Shown: positions 1 to 9,954 of the stretch, piece by piece
Numbering within the stretch: position 1 is the first letter of the stretch
Layout: the number at the start of each line of letters is the position of its first letter
Assembly: GCA_002698575.1 (NCBI GenBank)
Contig: NZZG01000184.1
Location: 15,754 to 60,150, forward strand
DNA length: 44,397 nucleotides
Reading direction: 5' to 3'
Source of the DNA: Pimelobacter sp.
GTDB lineage: Bacteria > Actinomycetota > Actinomycetes > Propionibacteriales > Nocardioidaceae
Notes under the pieces: model-generated
What the model saw: the letters and a program-made list of their open reading frames with translations, nothing else
Told to the model about the DNA's origin: nothing
The model's database searches: none
Program-made: the position numbers and the translations under genes

Positions 1-21
1 CGGGTCGCCGGCACAGCGGGT

Positions 22-27
22 TACGGT
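22..27 (+). promoter_or_regulatory. -10 hexamer, leaderless start of the SpoIIE-type phosphatase
   Basis: TACGGT lies 6 nt before the GTG at 34. This fits a -10 box for a leaderless transcript and supports that start. Confidence 0.5.
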
Positions 28-33
28 TCGCCT

Positions 34-1098
34 GTGAGCTGGTTGGCCGAGTTGAGCACCTCCTGGCGCTCGGGCACGCAGCGCAGCCAGCTCGTCGCTG
101 CCGGCGGACTGGCCGTCGGGGTGGCCGCATCGTTCGCCGTGTCCCTGGGCCGCTACGAGCTGTTCCCCCTTGCCGGCTACTTCCTGTGGCTGCTGCTGGG
201 CATGCTGTTGCTCCGCTTCTGGCCGTTGGTCGGCCTGACGGGCGTGATCAGCGCTGCCGGTGTCGCGGCATGCCTGTCCCAGGAACCAGCCACGGACAGG
301 AAGGTCGCGGGCCTGGTGATCCTGGCCCTGGCAGTGGCTCTCGTCCTCTACGTGGCCAGCCGACAACGCAGCGGGTTGCCGACACCGCTCAGCGAGGCGC
401 TGCTCTCCGACCTGCGGGACCGGCTGGCCGCCCAGGGCAGGGTGCCCGACCTGCCTGACGGGTGGCACGCCCAGAGCGCGATGGTGGCGGCGTACGGCGT
501 GGGCTACGCCGGCGACTTCATGGTCGCCGACCTCGACGAGGATGGGCAGCACCTCGAGCTGGTGCTCGTGGACGTGGTGGGCAAGGGCGTCACCGCGGCA
601 CCGTCCGCCCTGCTCCTCGCCGGGGCCCTCGGCGGACTCGTCGGTGCCATGCACGACCGCGACCTCTTCGACGCCGCCAACGACTTCCTGCTGCGCCAGC
701 ACGCGGACGAGACCTTCGCGACGGCCGTGCACCTGAGCCTGGACCTGGGCACCGGGGGCTACACGATCCTGAGCGCGGGACACCCGCCCGCCCTGCGGTG
801 GTCCGCCGCGGACCGGGCGTGGGCGGTGGACAACTCCCGCGGCCTGGCGCTGGGCATCATGCCGGAGCCGGAGCTGCACGCCAGCTCGGGCATCCTGGCA
901 CCCGGCGACGCACTGATGTTCTACACCGACGGGGTCATCGAGACGCCCACGAACGACCTCGACAGTGGGATCGCCTGGCTGCAGGAGGTCGGGCGCGGGG
1001 CGTTCCTGCGCGGGGTGGACGGTGCGGCCGCCCGGATCGTGGGCAGGGTGGCGCGCGGCGACGACGACCGAGCGGTGCTCATCATCGCGCGCAGCTGA
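34..1098 (+). CDS. Membrane-anchored SpoIIE/PP2C-type serine/threonine phosphatase
   Basis: 354 residues, GTG start. The N-terminal third holds about four hydrophobic segments (roughly residues 20-38, 42-62, 65-81 and 91-108). It is followed by a cytoplasmic PPM/SpoIIE phosphatase domain from about residue 140. Visible metal-site motifs are G160-D161, D180 in VLVDVVGKG, AGHPP at 248-252 and YTDGVIE at 297-303. Proteins of this kind dephosphorylate anti-anti-sigma factors or similar switch proteins. No sensor domain other than the membrane region, and no anti-sigma partner, is seen in the window, so the target is unknown. The gene converges on the PEBP gene with about 120 bp between them. Confidence 0.88.
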   Translation: MSWLAELSTSWRSGTQRSQLVAAGGLAVGVAASFAVSLGRYELFPLAGYFLWLLLGMLLLRFWPLVGLTGVISAAGVAACLSQEPATDRKVAGLVILALAVALVLYVASRQRSGLPTPLSEALLSDLRDRLAAQGRVPDLPDGWHAQSAMVAAYGVGYAGDFMVADLDEDGQHLELVLVDVVGKGVTAAPSALLLAGALGGLVGAMHDRDLFDAANDFLLRQHADETFATAVHLSLDLGTGGYTILSAGHPPALRWSAADRAWAVDNSRGLALGIMPEPELHASSGILAPGDALMFYTDGVIETPTNDLDSGIAWLQEVGRGAFLRGVDGAAARIVGRVARGDDDRAVLIIARS

Positions 1099-1221
1099 CC
1101 ACACCGACCGCACCCACCGCGCTCGACAGCGCCCCACCGCCCGCACCGCACCTCGTGGCGGTGGCGACGGTGAGGTCCACCCGGGAAGGCCCTCGACCCG
1201 GGTCCGGGCTCGGGCCCTGGC

Positions 1222-1746
1222 TCAGTGCTGGTAGGTGCCGTGCAGGATCGCGCGTCCTGCGGTCTTGAAGGCCAGGTTGAACGACACCACGGCCGGGGAG
1301 GCGTCCGCGTCCACGCCGAGGCTGTCCTGGGTCACCGCGTGCACGACGAAGTAGTAGCGGTGCACCTGGTCGCCCTCCGGCGGGGCAGCGCCCATGAAGG
1401 CGTGCCCGCCGCCGTCGTTGCGGCACATGAAGGCACTCCCGGGCAGCTCGGCTCCCTCGGCGCCGGCACCGGCATCGAGGGACGTCACGTCGGCGGGGAG
1501 GTCGACGAGCACCCAGTGCCAGAAGCCGCTGGGCGTCGGGGCGTCGGGGTCGAAGCAGGTCACCGTGTAGCTCTGGGCTCCCGGGAAGGCCTCCCACGAG
1601 AGCTGCGGGGAGGTGTTGCCCGCCGAGGCCACCTGGTCGTCCTTGAGGGGACGACCCTGCGTGACGTCGGCACTGGTGACGGTGAACGACGCAGCCGCGG
1701 GCAGCAGGTCGTAGGGATCGGGGCTGACGGGGCGTTCGAGAACCAT
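1222..1746 (-). CDS. YbhB/YbcL family Raf-kinase-inhibitor-like (PEBP) protein
   Basis: 174 residues, ATG start at 1746. It has the bacterial PEBP pattern: DPDAP at 67-71, HWVL at 77-80, a GAAPPEG loop and HRYYF at 129-133, which together form the anion-binding pocket. There is no signal peptide, so it is probably cytosolic. The biochemical role of bacterial PEBP proteins is mostly undefined, and nothing adjacent clarifies it. It is divergent from the cysG-type gene, with only about 50 bp between the starts. Confidence 0.9.
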   Translation of the reverse strand: MVLERPVSPDPYDLLPAAASFTVTSADVTQGRPLKDDQVASAGNTSPQLSWEAFPGAQSYTVTCFDPDAPTPSGFWHWVLVDLPADVTSLDAGAGAEGAELPGSAFMCRNDGGGHAFMGAAPPEGDQVHRYYFVVHAVTQDSLGVDADASPAVVSFNLAFKTAGRAILHGTYQH

Positions 1747-1753
1747 GGTGCCG

Positions 1754-1759
1754 ACGGTA
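1754..1759 (-). promoter_or_regulatory. -10 hexamer, leaderless start of the PEBP gene
   Basis: On the minus strand TACCGT lies 7 nt before the ATG at 1746, consistent with leaderless transcription. Confidence 0.45.
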
Positions 1760-1800
1760 GCGACCTCCCGGATGGGAGTCCTCACCCCGCAGACGGAATG

Positions 1801-3078
1801 ATGCACCGGGTGGATGACGCATACGTGTACCCGACGGGACTGCTGCTGGCCGATCGGCGCGTGGTCGTGGTGGGCGGAGGGCACGTCGCGCAGCGTCGTG
1901 TGCCCCAGCTGATCGCGGCGCGAGCCCGGGTCGTGGTGGTGGCACCAGAGATCTCGCCGGCCATCGAAGGACTCGTCGGCGCGGGAGAGGCCTCCTGGGA
2001 GCGACGTGCGTTCGTCGCGAGCGACCTCGACGACACGTGGTACGTGATCGCGGCCACCGACGACCCGGACGTCAACCGACAGGTCTCCGAGGCCGCCGAG
2101 CAGCGCCGGATCTTCTGCGTCCGCTCCGACGACGCCGGCGCGGCGACGGCCTGGACGCCGGCCGTCGGCCGGGAGTCCGGGGTGACCGTGGCGGTCCTGG
2201 CCCAGGCGGATCCTCGACGGTCGGTCCGCGTGCGCGACCAGGTGCTCGAGGCCCTGCGCAACGGCGAGTTCACCTCGGTGCCGCAGCGCAGCACGGGACC
2301 CGGGGTGACCCTCGTGGGTGGCGGGCCCGGCGACCCCACGCTGATCTCGCTGGCGGGTCGCAACGCGCTGATGGGCGCCGACGTGGTCGTCGCCGACCGG
2401 CTGGCGCCGCGTGAGCTGCTGGGCGAGCTGCCCGCCGACGTCGAGCTGATCGACGTCGCCAAGCTGCCTCGTGGGCGCTCGGCCCAGCAGGAGGAGATCA
2501 ACCGGATCATCGTGGAGCGCGCGCTGTCCGGCCAACGGGTCGTGCGGTTCAAGGGGGGCGACAACTTCGTCTTCGGCCGGGGCTACGAGGAGATCCTGGC
2601 CTGCCGCGCGGCCGGGGTGGAGGTGAGCGTGATCCCCGGTCTGACGAGCCCCGTGGCCGTGCCCGCCATCGCCGGCATCCCGGTGACGCACCGCGGCGTC
2701 GCGCACGAGTTCACGGTGATCTCGGGTCACCTGCCACCGGGGCACGAGCGCTCGCTGACGGACTGGTCGGCCGTCGCCCGGCTCCGGGGGACCCTGTTGC
2801 TGATGATGGCCGTCGAGCACGGGTCCCAGATCTCCGCAGCACTCCTCGAGGGCGGGCGGCCGGCCTCCACCCCCGTGGCGGTCGTCAGCGACGGGACGAT
2901 GCCGGGGGAGCGGACCGTGCTGTCCACCTTGGGCGAGCTCACCCACGACCTGAGCGCCCTGGACGTGCGCCCGCCGGCGATCATCGTCGTCGGGGAGGTC
3001 GTCGCGGTCGCGCACCCCGAGCGGTATCCCGACCTGACCCCGGAGGCGGAGGACGACGCGGTAGCGCTCGATGGCTGA
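1801..3078 (+). CDS. cysG: CysG-type fusion: precorrin-2 dehydrogenase/ferrochelatase plus uroporphyrinogen-III C-methyltransferase
   Basis: About 425 residues from the ATG at 1801; an ATG at 1798 directly precedes it and is equally possible. Residues 10-155 form the NAD-binding sirohaem-synthase domain ([14 protein letters not shown] at 21-34). Residues 168-400 form the SAM-dependent methylase (VGGGPGDP near 172, [13 protein letters not shown] at 249-261, GIPVTHRG near 292). Together they convert uroporphyrinogen III to sirohydrochlorin or sirohaem, the cofactor of sulfite and nitrite reductases. The region between the two domains is shorter than in the enteric protein. The stop overlaps the start of the TrmH gene by 8 bp, suggesting coupling. 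Confidence 0.9.
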   Translation: MHRVDDAYVYPTGLLLADRRVVVVGGGHVAQRRVPQLIAARARVVVVAPEISPAIEGLVGAGEASWERRAFVASDLDDTWYVIAATDDPDVNRQVSEAAEQRRIFCVRSDDAGAATAWTPAVGRESGVTVAVLAQADPRRSVRVRDQVLEALRNGEFTSVPQRSTGPGVTLVGGGPGDPTLISLAGRNALMGADVVVADRLAPRELLGELPADVELIDVAKLPRGRSAQQEEINRIIVERALSGQRVVRFKGGDNFVFGRGYEEILACRAAGVEVSVIPGLTSPVAVPAIAGIPVTHRGVAHEFTVISGHLPPGHERSLTDWSAVARLRGTLLLMMAVEHGSQISAALLEGGRPASTPVAVVSDGTMPGERTVLSTLGELTHDLSALDVRPPAIIVVGEVVAVAHPERYPDLTPEAEDDAVALDG

Positions 3079-3883
3079 GCTCGTCGAGGTCGACGACCCC
3101 GCGGACCCACGCCTGGGCGACTACCGCGACCTGCGCGACGTCCAGCTGCGCAAGAGCTTCGAGGCCGAGCACGGCCTCTTCCTCGCCGAGGGGGAGAAGG
3201 TCGTGCGTCGCGCGGTGGAGGCCGGTCACTCACCGCGCTCGTTCCTGATGGCTCCGCGCTGGTTGGACGGACTGGCCGACGTGCTCGCGAGGACCGACGC
3301 CCCCTGCTACGTGCTGGCGGAGTCCCTGGCCGAGCAGGTGACCGGCTTCCACGTGCACCGTGGCGCGCTGGCGTCCCTGGAGCGGCGGCCGCTGCCGAGC
3401 GTGCCCGAGGTACTGGCCGGGGCGCGGTCGGTGCTGGTGCTCGAGGACCTCGTCGACCACACCAACGTCGGTGCCGTCTTCCGCTCCGGCGCAGCGCTCG
3501 GCTTCGACGCCGTCCTGCTCGCCCCGCGCTGTGCCGACCCGCTCTACCGCCGATCGATCAAGGTCGCCATGGGTGCGGTCTTCGCCCTGCCCTGGACGCG
3601 GCTGCCGGACTGGTCGACCGCGCTGGACGAGGTGTCCGACGCCGGCTTCACGACCGTGGCGCTCACGCTCGCCGACGACGCCGTGCCGATCGAGCAGTCC
3701 GTGGCCGGCCTCGACCGGGTGGCCCTGGTGCTCGGCTCCGAGGGTCACGGGCTGTCACCCCGCTGGCAGGCGATGGCCGACCGGCACGCGATCATCCCGA
3801 TGCGCGAGGGCATCGACTCCCTCAACGTCGCGGCCGCCTCGGCGGTGGCGTGCTACGTCACGACGCGGCGTACCGCGACGTAG
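3071..3883 (+). CDS. TrmH/SpoU-family RNA 2'-O-methyltransferase
   Basis: 270 residues; the ATG overlaps the 3' end of the sirohaem gene. The N-terminal part (about 1-105) is the SpoU substrate-binding domain. The C-terminal part is the knotted SPOUT methylase with motif 1 ([12 protein letters not shown], 129-140), motif 2 ([10 protein letters not shown], 220-229) and motif 3 ([14 protein letters not shown], 243-256). Such enzymes methylate ribose in rRNA or tRNA; the exact nucleotide cannot be read from the sequence. It is followed after 34 bp by the first copy of the repeated inverted element. Confidence 0.9.
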   Translation: MAELVEVDDPADPRLGDYRDLRDVQLRKSFEAEHGLFLAEGEKVVRRAVEAGHSPRSFLMAPRWLDGLADVLARTDAPCYVLAESLAEQVTGFHVHRGALASLERRPLPSVPEVLAGARSVLVLEDLVDHTNVGAVFRSGAALGFDAVLLAPRCADPLYRRSIKVAMGAVFALPWTRLPDWSTALDEVSDAGFTTVALTLADDAVPIEQSVAGLDRVALVLGSEGHGLSPRWQAMADRHAIIPMREGIDSLNVAAASAVACYVTTRRTAT

Positions 3884-3917
3884 GCCCAGCCGTGCCCCGC
3901 GGCACCGCGGGAGGGGC

Positions 3918-3978
3918 GCCGTTTGGTCCCAAACGACAACATCTGCGGCCGGATCTGTGTCGTTTGGGACCAAACGGC
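3918..3978. repeat. Intergenic inverted-repeat element, copy 1
   Basis: Two 21-bp arms (3918-3938 and 3958-3978) are perfect reverse complements around a 19-nt spacer. Within each arm is a 16-bp core, CGTTTGGTCCCAAACG (3920-3935) and its complement (3961-3976). Each core is itself a 7+2+7 near-palindrome. The cores are 41 bp apart. It sits between the convergent trmH-family and def genes. It could act as a bidirectional terminator or a protein-binding site. Copies 2 and 3 lie near 31.4 and 42.3 kb. Confidence 0.9.
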
Positions 3979-3985
3979 ACAGTTC

Positions 3986-4576
3986 TCAGCCGCCCGCGGG
4001 CCAGTCGAGCGGGTACTCGTCGGCCAGCTTGTCGTGGGCCTTGGTGAGTTTCTTGCGCGCCTTGGTCGCCAGACGGTCACCGAAGACCGTGCCCAGCGTG
4101 TGGTCGGTCTCGTGCTGCAGGCAGCGGGACAGCAGACCGGTCCCGGAGAAGGCGACCGGCTCGCCGTCGAGGCCCGTGCCCGTCACCGAGGCCTGGTCGG
4201 GGCGGGCGAGCTCGACGAAGGCGCCGGGGAACGACAGGCACCCCTCGTCGTCCTCGTCGAGTCGGCGGTCCTTGCCCTCGGGCAGCGACAGCACGGGGTT
4301 GCACACCAGTCCGACCGTGCGGACGCCGTCCTCGTCGGGGCAGTCGAAGACGAACATCGCCACGTCCTCCCCGACCTGACAGGCTGCCAGCCCGACGCCA
4401 TCGGCGGCGTACATGGTGGCGACCATGTCGGCGGCCAGGACGCGCAGGGCCTCGTCGTACGTCGTGACCCTCGCCTGGGGACGGTGCATCACGGGGGTGC
4501 CCCACCGCGTCATCGGGCGCACGGTGCCGCCCTCCGGGAGGGGTCCGTGCGGGGCGAGGGGTACGTCGTCGGGCAT
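3986..4576 (-). CDS. def: Peptide deformylase
   Basis: 196 residues, ATG at 4576. All three deformylase motifs are present: GVGLAACQ (60-67), EGCLS (111-115, metal ligand C113) and HETDH (155-159, catalytic E156). It removes the formyl group from nascent proteins. A Cys rather than Ser or Asn lies inside motif 1, which is tolerated in actinobacterial homologues. A short Pro/Gly-rich N-terminal tail precedes the fold. The start is supported by a -10-like TAGGAT 7 nt upstream. Confidence 0.95.
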   Translation of the reverse strand: MPDDVPLAPHGPLPEGGTVRPMTRWGTPVMHRPQARVTTYDEALRVLAADMVATMYAADGVGLAACQVGEDVAMFVFDCPDEDGVRTVGLVCNPVLSLPEGKDRRLDEDDEGCLSFPGAFVELARPDQASVTGTGLDGEPVAFSGTGLLSRCLQHETDHTLGTVFGDRLATKARKKLTKAHDKLADEYPLDWPAGG

Positions 4577-4583
4577 GGGACGG

Positions 4584-4589
4584 ATCCTA
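4584..4589 (-). promoter_or_regulatory. -10 hexamer, leaderless start of def
   Basis: Minus-strand TAGGAT ends 7 nt before the ATG at 4576. Confidence 0.5.
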
Positions 4590-4665
4590 GGCAGCGGCCG
4601 GGGTGACGCGCGAGCGAGCACCTGCCGACTGTGACGGTGCCCACCGCCGTAGGTGTAGCGCGATG

Positions 4666-4682
4666 TGTAACTCGGAGTTACA
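4666..4682. promoter_or_regulatory. Palindromic operator overlapping the acyl-CoA dehydrogenase promoter
   Basis: TGTAACTCGGAGTTACA is a perfect 8+1+8 palindrome. It overlaps TACATT (4679-4684), which lies 6 nt before the ATG at 4691 and is therefore the probable -10 box of a leaderless transcript. A repressor bound here would block RNA polymerase. The form resembles TetR-family fatty-acid operators, but no cognate regulator gene is adjacent. Confidence 0.7.
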
Positions 4683-4690
4683 TTTGGCCC

Positions 4691-6055
4691 ATGTCACTCC
4701 TCAACAGCCTCCGCCCCGGTGGCCGGCACGGGATCGCGACCACCGAGTCGCGGGACCCGATCGGCTACCTCGTGGCCGGCCTGAACCGACTCGCCCAGAG
4801 CGACCTCATCGACCGCGTCGGCCTGCGCAAGCCGGCCGAGCAGGCGGTCTTCAGCATCACCAGCAGCGGCTTCAAGACGCTGACCACCGCGGGGCGCACG
4901 TTCGCCAGGGCGGGCAAGGTCGGTCGTCCCGGGGTCCGCGTCGCCCCCGCCGCGCGGACGGGGCTCTTCGACCTGACCCCCACCGAGGACGAGCAGATGC
5001 TCGTCGACGTCGTCGCGGAGTACGCCGAGGAGGTCGTGCGACCGGCGGCCGCCGCCGCCGACGAGGCCTGTGCCGCACCCGAGTCGGTGCTGAAGGCCGG
5101 CCTGGAGATCGGTCTACCGATCCTCGGTGTGCCCGAGGCGCTCGGCGGCATCTCCGAGGAGCGCTCGGCCATGGCCGGCACCCTCGTCGCCGAGGCGCTC
5201 GCCCGGGGGGACCTCGGTCTGGCCGTGGCCGGCCTGTCGTCCGGGTCGGTCGCCACCGCGCTCGGCCTGTGGGGCACCGACGCCCAGCAGCAGACCTACC
5301 TTCCGGCGTTCACGGGCGACGACGCGCCGGCAGCGGCGCTGGCGCTGACCGAGCCGAGCGTCCTCTTCGACGTGCTGAGCCCCTCCACGACAGCGGTGCG
5401 CAGCGAGGGCGGCTACACGCTCAACGGCGTGAAGTCGCTGGTGCCTCGCGGGGCCGAGGCCGAGCTGTTCATCGTCGGCGCGCTGCTGGACGGAGCCCCG
5501 GCGCTCTTCCTGGTGGAGGCCGGCACCGCCGGCCTCGCTGTCGAGGGGGATCCGGCCATGGGGGTGCGCGCGGCCTCGCTGACGCGCCTGTCCCTCACCG
5601 ACGTCCGTGTCGGCTCGGAGGCGGTCCTGGGTGACGTCGACGGGTCGACGTACCGCGAGTGCGTGCGCCTCTCGCGGCTGGCCTGGTGCGCCCTCGCCGT
5701 CGGCACGGCGCAGGCGGTCCTCGACTACGTGACGCCGTACGTCAAGGAGCGCCAGGCATTCGGCGAGCCCATCGCCCACCGCCAGTCGGTCGCGTTCATG
5801 GTCGCCAACATCGCCATCGAGCTGCAGGCGATGCGCCTGGTCACCTACAAGGCCGCCTCCCGCGCCGCGGCCGGCAAGGACTTCACCCGGGAGGTCGCCC
5901 TGGCCCGCAAGCTGTGCTCCGACAAGGGCATGCAGATCGGCCTCGACGGCGTCCAGCTGCTCGGGGGCCACGGCTTCGTCAAGGAACACCCCGTCGAACG
6001 CTGGTACCGCGACCTGCGGGCCATCGGCATCATGGAAGGTTCGGTGCTCGTCTGA
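4691..6055 (+). CDS. Acyl-CoA dehydrogenase, first of a coupled pair (FadE24-like)
   Basis: 454 residues from the ATG at 4691, chosen because it follows the TACATT box and operator. It has the flavin-dependent acyl-CoA dehydrogenase fold: N-terminal helical domain (LTPTEDEQMLVDVVAEY near 95), beta domain (ALTEPS, LNGVKSLVPRG) and C-terminal domain (AFGEPIAHRQSVAF; LDGVQLLGGHGFVKEHPVERWYRD). It ends four residues after IMEGS, so the usual final helix (EGTxxIQ...) is missing. Size and gene order resemble the mycobacterial fadE24-fadE23 pair. The TGA overlaps the next ATG, so the two products may form a heteromer acting in fatty-acid or sterol side-chain oxidation (inference). Confidence 0.85.
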   Translation: MSLLNSLRPGGRHGIATTESRDPIGYLVAGLNRLAQSDLIDRVGLRKPAEQAVFSITSSGFKTLTTAGRTFARAGKVGRPGVRVAPAARTGLFDLTPTEDEQMLVDVVAEYAEEVVRPAAAAADEACAAPESVLKAGLEIGLPILGVPEALGGISEERSAMAGTLVAEALARGDLGLAVAGLSSGSVATALGLWGTDAQQQTYLPAFTGDDAPAAALALTEPSVLFDVLSPSTTAVRSEGGYTLNGVKSLVPRGAEAELFIVGALLDGAPALFLVEAGTAGLAVEGDPAMGVRAASLTRLSLTDVRVGSEAVLGDVDGSTYRECVRLSRLAWCALAVGTAQAVLDYVTPYVKERQAFGEPIAHRQSVAFMVANIAIELQAMRLVTYKAASRAAAGKDFTREVALARKLCSDKGMQIGLDGVQLLGGHGFVKEHPVERWYRDLRAIGIMEGSVLV

Positions 6056-7269
6056 TGGCCATCTCACTCGATGACCCCAAGAAGTTCCGCCCGCTGGTGG
6101 GCCAGGCCCACCAGGTCGCGATGAACATGCTGCGCCCCATCTCGCGCAAGTACGACCGTGCCGAGCACGAGTACCCCAAGGAGCTCGACATGCTCGCGGC
6201 GATGATCGACGGTCTCGCCGACTCGGGAGCCAGCGAGGGCGCCGGTGCTGCCGGTGTGCGCCGCGACGAGAAGGACGCCGACACGACCGTCAAGAACGGC
6301 GCCAACCTCGCCTCGGTGATGTCGATCGCCGAGATGTGCTGGGGCGACGTCGGTCTGCTGCTGTCGATGCCTCGGCAGGGTCTCGGCAACTCCGCGATCG
6401 CCTCGGTGGCCAACGACGAGCAGCTCGCGCGGCTCGACGGGGTGTGGGCCGGGATGGCGATCACCGAGCCCGGCACCGGGTCGGACTCGGCCAACATCAC
6501 CACCACCGCCGTGCTCGACGGCGACGAGTACGTGATCAACGGCGAGAAGATCTACGTCACCTCGGGCGACCGGGCCGACCACATCGTCGTCTGGGCGACC
6601 CTGGACCGGGACCTCGGCCGGGCCGCGATCAAGTCCTTCGTCGTGGCCAAGGGCACCCCCGGGATGCGCGTGGACCGGTTGGAGCACAAGCTCGGCATCC
6701 GGGCCTCCGACACCGCGACCATCATCTTCGAGAACTGTCGGGTGCCGAAGGACAATCTCCTCGGCTCGCCCGAGATCGACACCAAGCAAGGCTTCGCCGG
6801 CGCGATGGCGACCTTCGACAACACCCGGCCGCTGGTGGCCTCCATGGCCGTCGGCTGTGCCCGCGCGTCGCTCGACCTGACCCGCGAGCTGCTGGCGAAC
6901 GCCGGTGTGGAGGTCGACTACGACCGCCCCGCCGTCGTGCAGTCCGCGGCCGCGGCGAAGTTCCTGCAGATGGAGGCCGACTGGGAGGGCGCCTACCTGC
7001 TCACCCTGCAGGCGGCGTGGATGGCCGACAACCGTGAGCCCAACTCGCTGGAGGCCTCGATGGCCAAGGCGAAGGCCGGCCGGGTCGGGTCCGACATCAC
7101 GCTGAGCTGCGTCGAGCTGGCGGGCTCGATCGGCTACAGCGAGACCGAGCTGCTCGAGAAGTGGTCGCGCGACTCCAAGATCCTCGACATCTTCGAGGGC
7201 ACCCAGCAGATCCAGCAGCTGATCGTGGCCCGCCGGATCCTGGGGCTCAGCAGCGCCGAGCTCAAGTAG
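6055..7269 (+). CDS. Acyl-CoA dehydrogenase, second of a coupled pair (FadE23-like)
   Basis: 404 residues; the ATG overlaps the previous stop (TGATG), so the pair is translationally coupled. Features: FAD-contact segment AITEPGTGSDSANI, LDGDEYVINGEKIYVTSG, and the C-terminal ILDIFEGTQQIQQLIVARR, whose Glu is at the usual catalytic-base position. Unlike its partner it keeps the complete C-terminal helix. It oxidises an acyl-CoA at C2-C3; the chain length or sterol substrate is unknown. The gene ends 3 bp from the convergent galK stop. Confidence 0.88.
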   Translation: MAISLDDPKKFRPLVGQAHQVAMNMLRPISRKYDRAEHEYPKELDMLAAMIDGLADSGASEGAGAAGVRRDEKDADTTVKNGANLASVMSIAEMCWGDVGLLLSMPRQGLGNSAIASVANDEQLARLDGVWAGMAITEPGTGSDSANITTTAVLDGDEYVINGEKIYVTSGDRADHIVVWATLDRDLGRAAIKSFVVAKGTPGMRVDRLEHKLGIRASDTATIIFENCRVPKDNLLGSPEIDTKQGFAGAMATFDNTRPLVASMAVGCARASLDLTRELLANAGVEVDYDRPAVVQSAAAAKFLQMEADWEGAYLLTLQAAWMADNREPNSLEASMAKAKAGRVGSDITLSCVELAGSIGYSETELLEKWSRDSKILDIFEGTQQIQQLIVARRILGLSSAELK

Positions 7270-7272
7270 CCC

Positions 7273-8385
7273 TCAGCCGCTCACCTCGACCACCCGCGCC
7301 GCGGCTGACGCGGGTGCGTCGAGGTGACCGGGCGGGCCGAGGCCGGCCTCCGCGTAGGCCGCGTCCACCGCACGCCGTACGGCCTCGACGCGGTCGGTGG
7401 GGATCAGAGCGATGGCCGAGCCCCCGAAACCACCACCGGTCATCCGCGCGCCCAGGGCGCCGGCGGCCACGGCCGTGTCGACGGCCAGGTCCAGCTCGGG
7501 GCAGGAGACCTCGAAGTCGTCGCGCAGCGAGGTGTGCGAGGCGGTGAAGAGCTCCCCGACGCGCGTCCAGGACCCGCGGCTGAGGGCCTCGACGACACCC
7601 ACGACCCGGGCGTTCTCGGAGACCACGTGTTGGACCCGACGTCGCAGCGTGGTGTCGGTGAGTCGGTGCACCCCCTGCTCCTCGGCGTCGCGGAGGCTCG
7701 CCAGCCCCAGCGCGCGGGCGGCCTCCTCGCACTCCCGGCGCCGTGCCCCGTAGTGCCCGGCGGTCAGGGCGTGCGAGACCCGGGTGTCGACGACGACCAG
7801 CTCCAGCCCGGCTGCCGACCACCCCAGAGGCACCGGGGTGGTGGAGCCGTCCTGGAAGTCGAGCAGCAGCGCACAGTCGGGCTCGCTCAGCAGGGCAGCC
7901 GTCTGGTCGAGCCCGCCCGTGGGGGCACCCGCCACCTCGGTCTCGGCTCGGCGGCACACCTCCACCAGGCGCCGTCGTTCGCCCGAGTCGAGCAACGGCC
8001 GGCTCAGGGCATGCACCGCTACGGCGACGGCCACCTCGAGCGAGGCGGAGCTGGACAGCCCCGCCCCGAGCGGGACGCTGCCGGCCACGTGCACGTCGAG
8101 GCCCGGTGGCACGTCGTACCCCTCCTGGTCCAGGACCCACAGGACTCCGGCGACGTAGGAGACCCATCCGTCCACCCGTCCGGGGCCACAGCCGTCCAGG
8201 TCCCCGGACCAGGAGGACGTCTGCTGCGCGCTGGCGATGCGGATGCGCTCGTCCGGTCGGACGACCACCCGGGCGAACGTGTCCTGGGGCAGCGCGATGG
8301 GCAGGCAGAGGCCGTCGTTGTAGTCGGTGTGCTCGCCGACGAGATTGACCCGACCGGGCGCGCGCGCGACCGCCCTCCTCCTCAT
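7273..8385 (-). CDS. galK: Galactokinase
   Basis: 370 residues. It has the three GHMP-kinase signatures: GRVNLVGEHTDYN (11-23), PLGAGLSSSASLEVA (105-119, ATP loop) and MTGGGFGGSAIAL near the C terminus. The catalytic-base segment APTGGLDQ has Asp at about 160. It phosphorylates galactose at C1 for the Leloir pathway. No galT or galE is adjacent. The start is supported by TACAGT 7 nt upstream. It is divergent from guaB1 with 51 bp between the starts. Confidence 0.95.
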   Translation of the reverse strand: MRRRAVARAPGRVNLVGEHTDYNDGLCLPIALPQDTFARVVVRPDERIRIASAQQTSSWSGDLDGCGPGRVDGWVSYVAGVLWVLDQEGYDVPPGLDVHVAGSVPLGAGLSSSASLEVAVAVAVHALSRPLLDSGERRRLVEVCRRAETEVAGAPTGGLDQTAALLSEPDCALLLDFQDGSTTPVPLGWSAAGLELVVVDTRVSHALTAGHYGARRRECEEAARALGLASLRDAEEQGVHRLTDTTLRRRVQHVVSENARVVGVVEALSRGSWTRVGELFTASHTSLRDDFEVSCPELDLAVDTAVAAGALGARMTGGGFGGSAIALIPTDRVEAVRRAVDAAYAEAGLGPPGHLDAPASAAARVVEVSG

Positions 8386-8392
8386 GCCCGCC

Positions 8393-8398
8393 ACTGTA
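8393..8398 (-). promoter_or_regulatory. -10 hexamer, leaderless start of galK
   Basis: Minus-strand TACAGT, 7 nt before the ATG at 8385. Confidence 0.45.
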
Positions 8399-8424
8399 GG
8401 CGCGGCCAGCACGGGCCCACCTCG

Positions 8425-9873
<1,449 letters not shown>

Positions 9874-9896
9874 CTCCTCGTGAAGTGCCAGCGGCC

Positions 9897-9932
9897 GTGC
9901 CAGTGCCAGTGCCAGTGGCGGTGCCAGTGACG
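9897..9932. repeat. Hexanucleotide microsatellite (GTGCCA)n
   Basis: Six 6-bp units between the convergent guaB1 and LysR-like genes: three exact GTGCCA units, GTGGCG, GTGCCA, then GTGACG. No transcript signal is evident; it may vary by slippage. Confidence 0.8.
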
Positions 9933-9954
9933 GAGGCGGTGGTGTGGCCGGGTG

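Noticed and set aside
1099..1221. Possible terminator between the phosphatase and PEBP genes
   Set aside because: CCCGGG words recur but no stable, well-formed stem could be drawn.
3918..3978. Similar short peptides containing VPND and VVWDQTA at all three repeat copies
   Set aside because: They are translations of the inverted-repeat element in arbitrary frames, not a conserved protein family.
9897..9932. Short repeat array as a CRISPR
   Set aside because: The units are contiguous 6-mers without spacers; no cas genes are present.
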